64,000 bases of DNA from Pseudideonella sakaiensis (GTDB lineage: Bacteria; Pseudomonadota; Gammaproteobacteria; Burkholderiales; Burkholderiaceae_C): contig NZ_BBYR01000045.1 in the NCBI RefSeq assembly GCF_001293525.1, forward strand, positions 54,737-118,736, written 5' to 3'. The notes under the pieces are model-generated. The model was given only the letters and a program-made list of their open reading frames with translations, did no database searches and was not told the origin of the DNA. A program made the translations under genes and the position numbers. Shown here in pieces: positions 42,558-49,619 of the stretch (position 1 is the first letter of the stretch; every line of letters starts with the position of its first letter).

Positions 42558-42793
42558 TGCTCGACGCGCTCATCGCGGCGTGCCGCAACCCCGACGGCAC
42601 CTACAACGGCATCGAGCTGCTGGCTCGTCTCTCCGGAACAGATCGGGCTGAAGTGGCGTGGATGGCGCGCCGGATCGGCGAGCTGATCCGCGCAGGCACA
42701 CCGAAGGACGAGGCGAAGTCCATCGTTCGGCGTGAGGCGGCCGCAAGGCCATGGCACGTGGAGCGCCCGACCGCGAATCGCCCAGGGCCGTAG
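42557..42793 (+). CDS. Small helix-turn-helix-like hypothetical protein
   Basis: 78 residues; ATG shares a base with the previous stop (TGATG). NGIELLARLSGTDRAEVAWM with flanking helices could be an HTH. Terminase small subunits are often of this kind, but the distance to the large subunit (4.4 kb) is against it. Confidence 0.5.
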   Translation: MLDALIAACRNPDGTYNGIELLARLSGTDRAEVAWMARRIGELIRAGTPKDEAKSIVRREAAARPWHVERPTANRPGP

Positions 42794-42816
42794 CCGACCC
42801 GCCCCCGGGGCACCCT

Positions 42817-42843
42817 TCGATGCATCCCCACAGGACGCATCGA
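42817..42843 (+). promoter_or_regulatory. Hairpin enclosing the Shine-Dalgarno of the first virion gene
   Basis: TCGATGC (42817-42823) pairs with GCATCGA (42837-42843); the only Shine-Dalgarno-like AGGA lies in the loop (42832-42835) and the ATG follows at 42846. Might gate translation of the late genes. Confidence 0.35.
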
Positions 42844-42845
42844 CC

Positions 42846-43214
42846 ATGGCAAACGCCCGCCCATTCCGCGCCGGCCCGCTGGCGCTGACGACCTCGGCCG
42901 CCAACATCCTGAACCCGCCGGCAGTCAGCGGCGGCGTGAACGGCGGCAGCCCGGCGCTCGCCTACCGGATCCGGCACATCCACGTCGTCAACCGCACCGG
43001 CACCGCGGCAACGTTCAGCCTCTACATCGGCGCCACCGCCGGCAGCGCGTCCGGCACCGAGGTCGCCGGCTCCGGCCGCAGCGTCCCGGCCAATGGGGTC
43101 ATCGACGTCTACTACCCCAACCTGCGCCTGGTCGCCGCCGACTTCCTGACCGGCCTCGCCAGCGCCAACAGCACCCTGACCATCACGGTCGTCGGGGACA
43201 TCGAGGCGGTCTGA
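42846..43214 (+). CDS. Putative virion surface/decoration-like protein
   Basis: 122 residues, beta-rich and Gly/Ala/Thr-rich (YRIRHIHVVNRTGTAATFSL, ADFLTGLASANSTLTITVVG). The pattern resembles small phage structural proteins with a jelly-roll-like fold; no catalytic motif. First gene of the late block. Confidence 0.5.
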   Translation: MANARPFRAGPLALTTSAANILNPPAVSGGVNGGSPALAYRIRHIHVVNRTGTAATFSLYIGATAGSASGTEVAGSGRSVPANGVIDVYYPNLRLVAADFLTGLASANSTLTITVVGDIEAV

Positions 43215-43621
43215 TGGTGGCTGGCGTCTGCGGCACGGCCTTCCGGCTCGTCGACGCCGAGGCGGCCCACGTCCTGCGGCGCTACGGCGCCAGGATCGCG
43301 CGATCCTGCGCGACGAGCCGCGCCGTTCTGCACGCCCTGGACCTGTGCCGGCGAGGCCGCGCCGTGTGCCTGGAAGGCCCCGATGGCGTCGTGATCGCCT
43401 CGCTGGAGGTCGACCCAGGCAACCGCTGCGCGCTGCACATCCTGCTGGCCGCCTCCGAGGGCAGGCCCGGCGCGTTTCGGCGCGCGGAGCCCGACATCGC
43501 CGCGATCGCCGCGGACATCGGCGCCGCGGAGATCCGGTTCGACACCGACCGCCCGGGCTGGGTGCGGTTGCTGGGCCCGCAGTGGCACCGCCGCGGTGAC
43601 ACCTTCTTCAGGAGCATCTGA
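43214..43621 (+). CDS. Hypothetical protein, possible short acetyltransferase-like virion protein
   Basis: 135 residues. The order of strands (AVCLEGPDGVVIASLEV, then CALHILLAAS, later AEIRFDTDRPGWVRLLG) resembles the GNAT-like small proteins encoded next to ejection proteins in podoviruses (compare T7 gp13, of similar size). Assignment is by analogy. Confidence 0.4.
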   Translation: MVAGVCGTAFRLVDAEAAHVLRRYGARIARSCATSRAVLHALDLCRRGRAVCLEGPDGVVIASLEVDPGNRCALHILLAASEGRPGAFRRAEPDIAAIAADIGAAEIRFDTDRPGWVRLLGPQWHRRGDTFFRSI

Positions 43622-43623
43622 CC

Positions 43624-44268
43624 ATGGCGAAAGGTGCCGGCCAGACGGCCGAGACCGAGCAGCAGCGCGCGCTGGCCGAGGTCGGCCGCCAGCAGCTGAT
43701 GGACTGGCGGCAGCGCTGGCTGCCGGTCCAGGAGAAGTTCGGCAAGCAGGTCGAGCAGCTCGCCGACCCGAACAGCTTCCAGCGCCGCCGCGCCACCGCG
43801 ATGGCAGGCATCGACACCACCGCGAAATTCGGTGCCGCGCAGCAGTCGCTCGACCAGGGCATGGCGGCCACCGGCCGCACCGGGAGCACGGCCCACAAGC
43901 TCGCGATCGCCGGCCTCGGTGATGACGCCGCGACCTCGGCCGGCCTGTCGAAGGCGGCGGCGGATGCTGCGATCGATGACGAGCGCGTCGCCGGCCTCGG
44001 TGCGATGACCGCGCTGGGGCGCGGCGAGAAGGCCTCCGCGATCAACGGCCTCGCCACGTCGGCAACCGTCAGCGCGCGGCAAGCCGGGGCGGACGCCAGG
44101 GCGGCGCTGCAGCGCCGGCTCGGCGACGCGCAGCTCGCGGGCACCGCCATCGGCCTTGCCGGTGGCCTCGCCGGCACCGGCGCAGCCGACGTGCCCGGCG
44201 ATGTCGGCATCGTCCCGCAGGACTCGCCGCTGTCCGCGACCGGCGCCGCGATCCGAGGGAGGCGCTGA
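43624..44268 (+). CDS. Putative internal virion (ejection) protein
   Basis: 214 residues. A helical, Gln-rich start (ALAEVGRQQLMDWRQRWLPV) with Ala-rich helices and a Gly-rich segment near the C-terminus (GTAIGLAGGLAGTGAADV) that could insert in a membrane, as in gp14-like internal proteins of podoviruses. No enzymatic motif. Confidence 0.5.
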   Translation: MAKGAGQTAETEQQRALAEVGRQQLMDWRQRWLPVQEKFGKQVEQLADPNSFQRRRATAMAGIDTTAKFGAAQQSLDQGMAATGRTGSTAHKLAIAGLGDDAATSAGLSKAAADAAIDDERVAGLGAMTALGRGEKASAINGLATSATVSARQAGADARAALQRRLGDAQLAGTAIGLAGGLAGTGAADVPGDVGIVPQDSPLSATGAAIRGRR

Positions 44269-44768
44269 TGCCCACCGACAGCAACGGCAACCAGGTCTGG
44301 AGCCTGGGCACGACCGCGGGGTCAGCGACGAACCCCGCGATGGCCGGCCTGACGCCGATCGGCGCCCCCGCGGCGGTGCAGCTCGGAGGCCTGCCGGGCT
44401 CGGCCGCGGACACCTACGCGGCGCTGACGCGCCAGCAGTGGGCCGACTACCTCAGGACCTTCGTGCCGTTCGAGAACTCGCTGATCTCCTACGCCACCGA
44501 CACCGGGCAGGCCGCCAAGGCCATGGCCGAGGCCAGCCGCGACGTCAACGCCTCATTCGATGCCCGGTCGGCGTCGACGCAGCGCCGGCTGCGCGGCATG
44601 GGCCTGTCGCTCGACGCCGACGAGCAGCGCGCCGCGGACCGCTCCACGAACCTCGCGCGCTCCCTGGCCGACGTCGGCGCCCAGAACAGCGCGCGCGACC
44701 TCACCCTGGCGCGGCAGCAGTCCATCCTCGGCTTGCCGTCGCCGCAACTGAAGGGACTCGCGGGATGA
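44268..44768 (+). CDS. Putative internal virion protein
   Basis: 166 residues, Ala/Thr/Gly-rich start then helices (QQWADYLRTFVPFENSLISY). The ARSASTQRRLRGMGLSLDAD segment resembles motifs of podovirus internal head proteins. ATG abuts the upstream stop. Confidence 0.5.
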   Translation: MPTDSNGNQVWSLGTTAGSATNPAMAGLTPIGAPAAVQLGGLPGSAADTYAALTRQQWADYLRTFVPFENSLISYATDTGQAAKAMAEASRDVNASFDARSASTQRRLRGMGLSLDADEQRAADRSTNLARSLADVGAQNSARDLTLARQQSILGLPSPQLKGLAG

Positions 44769-45289
44769 CGACCAAGTTGGAGTCGCCGCCAGCCATCGTC
44801 ACGCAAGACGTGCTGCGTCGCCTGCTGCGCTACGAACCGGAGACGGGGCACTTCTACTGGCTGGTCGACCGTGGTCGCAGGGCGAAGGCCGGAGATCGGG
44901 CCGGCACCGTGAACCGAAAGGGCAGAAGGATGATCGAGATCTACGGCCGATCGTACGTGGCTGCGCGCCTCGCGTGGCTCTACATGCACGGCGAATGGCC
45001 TGAGCACCAGATCGACCACCGCGACCGTGATCGACTGAACGACGCAGCGAGCAACCTGCGATCAGCGACGGGGAAACAGAACTGCGAGAACCGTGGCACT
45101 CGAGCCGACAACCGCTCGGGTGTGCCTGGCGTTCACCACCGCCCCGAGTACACGCGGCCGTGGCTGGCCAAGATCGGTCACGAAGGTCGCCAGATCCACA
45201 TCGGCACGTTCGCCACCAAGGACGAGGCCGTGGCAGCACGTAGAGCCGCGGAGCGCCGCTACTTCACGCACAAGGAAGTCATCACATGA
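44765..45289 (+). CDS. HNH endonuclease with AP2 domain (free-standing homing type)
   Basis: 174 residues. An HNH domain (IDHRDRDRLNDAASNLRSAT) is followed by an AP2-like DNA-binding part (SGVPGVHHRPEYTRPWLAKI, GTFATKDEAVAAR). This is the standard free-standing homing endonuclease of phages, here inserted between internal virion protein genes with ATGA overlaps at both ends. Confidence 0.9.
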   Translation: MTTKLESPPAIVTQDVLRRLLRYEPETGHFYWLVDRGRRAKAGDRAGTVNRKGRRMIEIYGRSYVAARLAWLYMHGEWPEHQIDHRDRDRLNDAASNLRSATGKQNCENRGTRADNRSGVPGVHHRPEYTRPWLAKIGHEGRQIHIGTFATKDEAVAARRAAERRYFTHKEVIT

Positions 45290-45603
45290 GCATCCCAGGG
45301 ACCTACGGGTTGGGCGTCAGCGTGCGGGGCCCCGCCTCGACAGGCCCAGGCCTCGCCACGGTCGGCCAGGCGCAGCGCGCCGGTGCGATGCAGATGCTCG
45401 GCCAGGTCGCGGCCGAGGAGCAGCAGCGCGAGCAGCGCAACCGCGAAGCCGCCGCGGCCGAGAAACAGGGCAACGCACAACTCGGTGCCGGCATCGGCGC
45501 CGTCGGCGGCTTCGCCCTCGGCGCGCAGTACGGGGCCGCGGCGGGCCCGTGGGGCGCGCTGGTCGGCGGCATCGTCGGCGGGCTCGCCGGCAGCCTCTTC
45601 TGA
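45286..45603 (+). CDS. Small glycine-zipper virion protein
   Basis: 105 residues. A Gln/Glu-rich coiled coil (QVAAEEQQREQRNREAAA) precedes a Gly-zipper membrane-like helix pair (GAGIGAVGGFALGAQYGAAA, GALVGGIVGGLAGSLF). Glycine-zipper proteins in podoviruses help DNA cross the host envelope; function inferred. Confidence 0.55.
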   Translation: MSIPGTYGLGVSVRGPASTGPGLATVGQAQRAGAMQMLGQVAAEEQQREQRNREAAAAEKQGNAQLGAGIGAVGGFALGAQYGAAAGPWGALVGGIVGGLAGSLF

Positions 45604-45616
45604 ACCCGGGAGCTTG

Positions 45617-47191
45617 ATGATGGCCACCAGCGTCGGCGCCGGCATCGCACGAGGCCTCGAAAGCGGCTTCCGTCTCGCCATGGACGTCCAGGACCGCCAG
45701 GTCCAGCAGCAGCGCCAGGCGCGCGCCGATGCACGGCAGGCGGTGCTCGACAACGAGCTTCTGCAGGACCGCCAGGACCAGCGCCGGCGCCTCGGCCTGT
45801 CCGACGCCGAGCGCGGGCTCGGCCTGGCCGAGGCGGGCCTGCAGCGGCGGCTCGTAGGCCTCGACGCCGCCGGCGCGACACCGGACGAAGCGACGCAGCG
45901 CGCCGTGGTTGACGAGGCCCGCCAGATCCAGCAGCAGCGCGACGCCCTCGCGCGCGGCTACATGGACCCCAGCTACGACCCCCGCACGGCCGTTCCCCAG
46001 GCGCAGAAGCGCCTGCAGGCGCTGGCCAACGGGGACCTCAGCGTCTTCGAGCGCGAGCCCGGCGCGTTCACGCAGACCATGACGGCGCTGCTGGGCCGGG
46101 ACCCCCGCGACTACGTCCGAGGCGCCCCGGGCCAGCCCTCGGCGATCGAGGCGGCCGTGCAGGACCTGCAGGCCGGGCTCGAGGGCGGCGACCAGGCCAG
46201 GGCGGTCCGCGGCGCCAACGTGCTGTTCTCGCGCGACGTCCGCAAGGGCATCGGCACGAAGGGGCAGGGCGGCACCATCGTCGACAAGCGCATCGTGGGC
46301 CTGATCCCGGACCCGCGCAGCCCAGCGGGCGACCTCCGCGTCGTGCCGATGGTCAGGGTCTACATCCGCGGCGACACGCCGGCCAGCGGCGACGAGGCGC
46401 GCACCCAGCGGCAGGCCCAGCTCCCGCCGGACGCCCCGGCCGGCGCCACGGGCTTCTACGACGCTCCGGTGACCGAACGGCGCAGCGCCGACCCCGACGA
46501 CCCCGTGCGCTCGGTGAGCGTGCGGCAGGCGCTCGACCAGGTCGGCCAGCAGGCGCAGCTTGCGGAGGTCATGAACCGCCCGGAGGCAGCCGCGCTGCTG
46601 GCGCTGGACGCATCCTCGGGATGGGACCCGCAGCAGTACCTGGCCGTGGCGGCGCAGTACGGGGTCGGGGTGAAGCGCGCCGAGGAGAAGCGAAAGCACG
46701 ACTGGGAGCTCGAGCAGATCCGCGCCCGCGGCGAGGAGACGCGCAAGACCCTGGCGCAACGGGGCGAGCAGGGGCTCGATGCGATCGAGGCTCGTGGCGA
46801 CGTGCAGCGCGACGTGGCTCGCATGCGGGTGCAGGGATCGCTGTCGGTGGCGCAGCTGCGCGCCAGCATGCGCGGCGGCGGCGGAGGCGGCTCCAGCGGA
46901 GGGGAGGGCGCCGCCAAGGTGCAGAGCCGCTTCACCGACGCCGACGGCAACGTGGTCCTGGTGATGCGCGACGGCACGCACCGCGCGCTCGTCGGCGAGA
47001 ACGGCCGGCCGGTGAAGAGCCTGGACTACCAGCGCCTCATCGGCTCGACGGCCCGGGACATCAGCAAGACCGAGTTCGGCAACACGCCGGCGCAGAACCG
47101 CGACGCGGCCAAGAAGCTGCTGGGATCCGACGCCGCGCCGGCGCCAGGTGGGAAGCCAGGCGCGAAGGATTACAGCGGCCTCTGGAGGTGA
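45617..47191 (+). CDS. Large putative internal virion protein
   Basis: 524 residues. A coiled-coil Arg/Gln-rich first third (MDVQDRQVQQQRQARADARQ), a middle domain, and a Gly-rich linker before a small beta segment (SRFTDADGNVVLVMRDGTHR). GGGAG-type Shine-Dalgarno ahead. It closes the ejection-protein block directly before terminase. ATG 45620 is an alternative. Confidence 0.55.
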   Translation: MMATSVGAGIARGLESGFRLAMDVQDRQVQQQRQARADARQAVLDNELLQDRQDQRRRLGLSDAERGLGLAEAGLQRRLVGLDAAGATPDEATQRAVVDEARQIQQQRDALARGYMDPSYDPRTAVPQAQKRLQALANGDLSVFEREPGAFTQTMTALLGRDPRDYVRGAPGQPSAIEAAVQDLQAGLEGGDQARAVRGANVLFSRDVRKGIGTKGQGGTIVDKRIVGLIPDPRSPAGDLRVVPMVRVYIRGDTPASGDEARTQRQAQLPPDAPAGATGFYDAPVTERRSADPDDPVRSVSVRQALDQVGQQAQLAEVMNRPEAAALLALDASSGWDPQQYLAVAAQYGVGVKRAEEKRKHDWELEQIRARGEETRKTLAQRGEQGLDAIEARGDVQRDVARMRVQGSLSVAQLRASMRGGGGGGSSGGEGAAKVQSRFTDADGNVVLVMRDGTHRALVGENGRPVKSLDYQRLIGSTARDISKTEFGNTPAQNRDAAKKLLGSDAAPAPGGKPGAKDYSGLWR

Positions 47192-47195
47192 GGCG

Positions 47196-49619
47196 GTGGA
47201 GCACCGCAGCCGCTTCGAGATCTCCTACAAGCCGCAGGGGCCCGTCGCCGAGGCCTACCTGCAGTGCCGGGAGCAGCGCGCCTTCATCATGGGGCCACTC
47301 GGCTCCGGCAAGACGAACGCCTCCTGCTGGAAGGCGTTTCGGATCGTGTGCGACCAGCAGCCCGACAGCCAGGGCGTTCGGCGCACCCGCCTCGCGTTCA
47401 TCCGGAACACCTACAGCGACCTGCTGAGCACCACGGCGAAGGACTGGCTTGAGATGTTCGAGCCACTGGGTCGCTTCGTTCAAGGCAGCCGCGAGCCGCC
47501 GACCCACCATCTCGACTTCACGCTGCCGCCGCAGCGCATCGGCGACAAGCCGACCCGTGTGCAGGCGGAGATCATCTTCCTCGCATTGGACCGCGAGGAG
47601 CACGTGAAGAAGCTGCGCGGCCTGCAGCTCACCGCGGCGATGCTGTCCGAGGTGAAGGAGCTGCCCTTCGCGATCGTGCAGATGGTCGACCTCCGCGTCG
47701 GCCGCTACCCGCAGGGCGAGGTCGGCCCGACCTGGCACGGCATCTTCGGCGACACCAACGCGCCGGACACCGACCACTGGTACTACAAGCTCGCCGAGGA
47801 GAAGCGCCCCGAGGGCTGGGCCTTCTTCCGGCAGCCCGGCGGCCTGATCCGCGACAGCGCCGACGCGCCGTGGCGCACGAACCCCGACGCCGAGAACCTG
47901 CGGAACCTGCCCTTGGGCTACTACCTCAAGGGCGCCCAGGGCAAGGACGACGACTGGGTGCGGGTGAACCTGGCCAACGAGTACGGGTTCGTCCGCGACG
48001 GCAAGCCGGTGTACCCGGACTACCGCGACAGCGTGATGTGCCGTCCCTTCGAGCTGGTGCGCGCGCTGGGTCTCTACATCGGCCTCGACTTCGGCCTCAC
48101 ACCCGCGGCCCTCTTCGGCCAGCCCACCACGAGCGGCCAGTGGCGGTTCCGGCGCGAGCTGGTCACCGAGGACACCGGGATCGTTCGCTTCGCGCGAGAG
48201 CTCAGGCGTTTCACGAACGAGCACTTCGCCGAGTGGACGGTGCACGGCATCTACGGCGACCCGGCCGGCGGCCAGCGCCAGGCCGGCGACGTCGACGAGC
48301 GCACTGCCTTCCAGCTGCTGGCCGCCGAGGGCATCCAGGCCACGCCCGCGCCCGGCAATAACGACTTCGTCCTCCGCGCCGAGGCCTTCGCGGCGCCGAT
48401 GAAGCGAATGATCGATGGCGAGCCCGGCATGCTGATCCACCCCGACTGCCAGGTCACGCGCAAAGGCCTGCAGGGCGGGTACGCCTACCGGCGGGTCAGG
48501 GTCGCCGGCGAGGAGCGCTACCGCGATCTCCCGGACAAGAACAAGTGGTCCCACCCCTGCTTCGTCGCAGGCACGCCGATCTCGACGCCCCGCGGCGTCG
48601 TGCCGATCGAGGTGCTGCGCATCGGAGACCTCGTCAACACCCCGGTGGGCCCGCGGCGTGTCGTCGCGAACATGAGCCGTGAAGTGCCCGCGCTCGTTGA
48701 TGTCGAGATCACCACGGGCACGGCGCTTCGATGCACGCCCGATCACCCCTTTGCCGCCCCAGAAGGCCACTTTGTTCCGGCCGCGGCGCTACAGTACATG
48801 CAGCCCCTTGTGACCGAAGGAACGCTGTGGGTCGGCCTGCCAAACACCCCGTCCAAGAGTTCAACGGCGTCCGCTACTACCTCAAGCCCGAGGGCTACTT
48901 CAAGGCGCACCACCGGGTCGGCGGCGAGTATCTCCACCGCGCCGTGTGGAAGCACGCGCACGGCCCAATCCCGGACGGATTCGACGTCCACCACAAGGAC
49001 GGGAACAAGGCCGACTGCGGGCTCGACAACCTTGAGCTGCAGAGCAAGCTTGAGCATGGCCGTATGCATGGGCTGGAGCGCGACAAGGCAGAGCTTCGTG
49101 CGTTGCTTGAGGCGGCTCGGCCACTCGCTGCTGCGGCGAACCGCGCGCTGGCCGGAAGCGAGGCCGCAGCCGATCGCAGCCGGCGCGGCATGCTCTCCCG
49201 GCCCATGGAGCGCCTCACCTGCGTTCAGTGCCGGCGTCCCTACGAGGTCCGCGCCGGATCGGTGCGCCGTGGCTTCTGCGGCCAAGCCTGTCAACAGGCT
49301 GCGCGACGGGCATCAGGCGTCGACAACGAGGGCCGCGTCTGCGAGCAATGCCTCGTTCGCTTCATCGTCAACAAGCACTCGGCGAAGCGATTCTGCGGCC
49401 GCCGTTGCGCGGGTATCGCCAGCCGGCAGCGGCATCGTCTTCAACCTTGAGGTCGAGCAGGCGCACTGCTACTACGCAGGCGGCGTCCTGGTTTCGAACT
49501 GCGAGGCCGGCCAGTACCTCGTCCTCGGTGCGGGCGAGGGCTCGCGGATGCTCGACATCGGCAACCACAGCAGCAAGGACATCGCGGCTTTCCGCCGCAG
49601 GATGGGGTACCCCACATGA
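47196..49619 (+). CDS. Large terminase subunit containing an intein
   Basis: The 807-codon frame encodes a DNA-packaging ATPase/nuclease. Walker A GPLGSGKT at 33-40, LALDREEHVKKLRGLQLTAA with the following AMLSEVKEL as Walker B region, nuclease motif YIGLDFGLTPAALFG and YGDPAGGQRQ. After residue 454 (SHP) an intein begins at Cys455 and ends at Asn768; the C-extein starts with Cys769 (CEAGQYLVLGAGEG). Spliced, the protein would be 493 residues, normal for the family. GTG start after GGAGG. The intein interrupts the nuclease part next to a conserved His-Pro, a typical conserved insertion point. Confidence 0.93.
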   Translation: MEHRSRFEISYKPQGPVAEAYLQCREQRAFIMGPLGSGKTNASCWKAFRIVCDQQPDSQGVRRTRLAFIRNTYSDLLSTTAKDWLEMFEPLGRFVQGSREPPTHHLDFTLPPQRIGDKPTRVQAEIIFLALDREEHVKKLRGLQLTAAMLSEVKELPFAIVQMVDLRVGRYPQGEVGPTWHGIFGDTNAPDTDHWYYKLAEEKRPEGWAFFRQPGGLIRDSADAPWRTNPDAENLRNLPLGYYLKGAQGKDDDWVRVNLANEYGFVRDGKPVYPDYRDSVMCRPFELVRALGLYIGLDFGLTPAALFGQPTTSGQWRFRRELVTEDTGIVRFARELRRFTNEHFAEWTVHGIYGDPAGGQRQAGDVDERTAFQLLAAEGIQATPAPGNNDFVLRAEAFAAPMKRMIDGEPGMLIHPDCQVTRKGLQGGYAYRRVRVAGEERYRDLPDKNKWSHPCFVAGTPISTPRGVVPIEVLRIGDLVNTPVGPRRVVANMSREVPALVDVEITTGTALRCTPDHPFAAPEGHFVPAAALQYMQPLVTEGTLWVGLPNTPSKSSTASATTSSPRATSRRTTGSAASISTAPCGSTRTAQSRTDSTSTTRTGTRPTAGSTTLSCRASLSMAVCMGWSATRQSFVRCLRRLGHSLLRRTARWPEARPQPIAAGAACSPGPWSASPAFSAGVPTRSAPDRCAVASAAKPVNRLRDGHQASTTRAASASNASFASSSTSTRRSDSAAAVARVSPAGSGIVFNLEVEQAHCYYAGGVLVSNCEAGQYLVLGAGEGSRMLDIGNHSSKDIAAFRRRMGYPT
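48558..49499 (+). mobile_element. Intein in terminase, with HNH gene nested out of frame
   Basis: 314 codons. Block A CFVAGTPISTPRGVVPIEVL, block B TPDHPFAAPEG, block F FNLEVEQAHCYYAGG and block G VLVSN before Cys+1. All splicing residues are present: Cys1, block B Thr-x2-His, block F His, terminal Asn, Cys+1; the penultimate His is replaced by Ser. Between about 48830 and 49425 the terminase frame is open but encodes only Ser/Thr/Arg-rich sequence because the HNH gene occupies another frame there. Confidence 0.9.
48827..49450 (+). CDS. HNH homing endonuclease nested in the intein
   Basis: 207 residues in the frame one base behind terminase. GTG at 48827 follows AAGGAA (48817-48822). The protein has a DNA-binding start (GVRYYLKPEGYFKAHHRVGG), the HNH core (FDVHHKDGNKADCGLDNLEL) and two C-terminal zinc ribbons (CVQCRRPYEV, CGQACQQ, CEQCLVRF, CGRRCAG). 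It ends 49 bases before the intein end. An in-frame extension up to 48731 exists but lacks a good start. Expected to cut inteinless terminase genes to spread the element. Confidence 0.88.
   Translation: MGRPAKHPVQEFNGVRYYLKPEGYFKAHHRVGGEYLHRAVWKHAHGPIPDGFDVHHKDGNKADCGLDNLELQSKLEHGRMHGLERDKAELRALLEAARPLAAAANRALAGSEAAADRSRRGMLSRPMERLTCVQCRRPYEVRAGSVRRGFCGQACQQAARRASGVDNEGRVCEQCLVRFIVNKHSAKRFCGRRCAGIASRQRHRLQP

Noticed and set aside
42557..42793. Terminase small subunit
   Set aside because: The helix-turn-helix is weak and the gene is 4.4 kb from the large subunit, so it was left as hypothetical.
48731..48826. Upstream extension of the nested HNH gene
   Set aside because: The added residues are Cys/Arg/Pro-rich shadow of intein block B, and the GTG at 48827 has the ribosome site.
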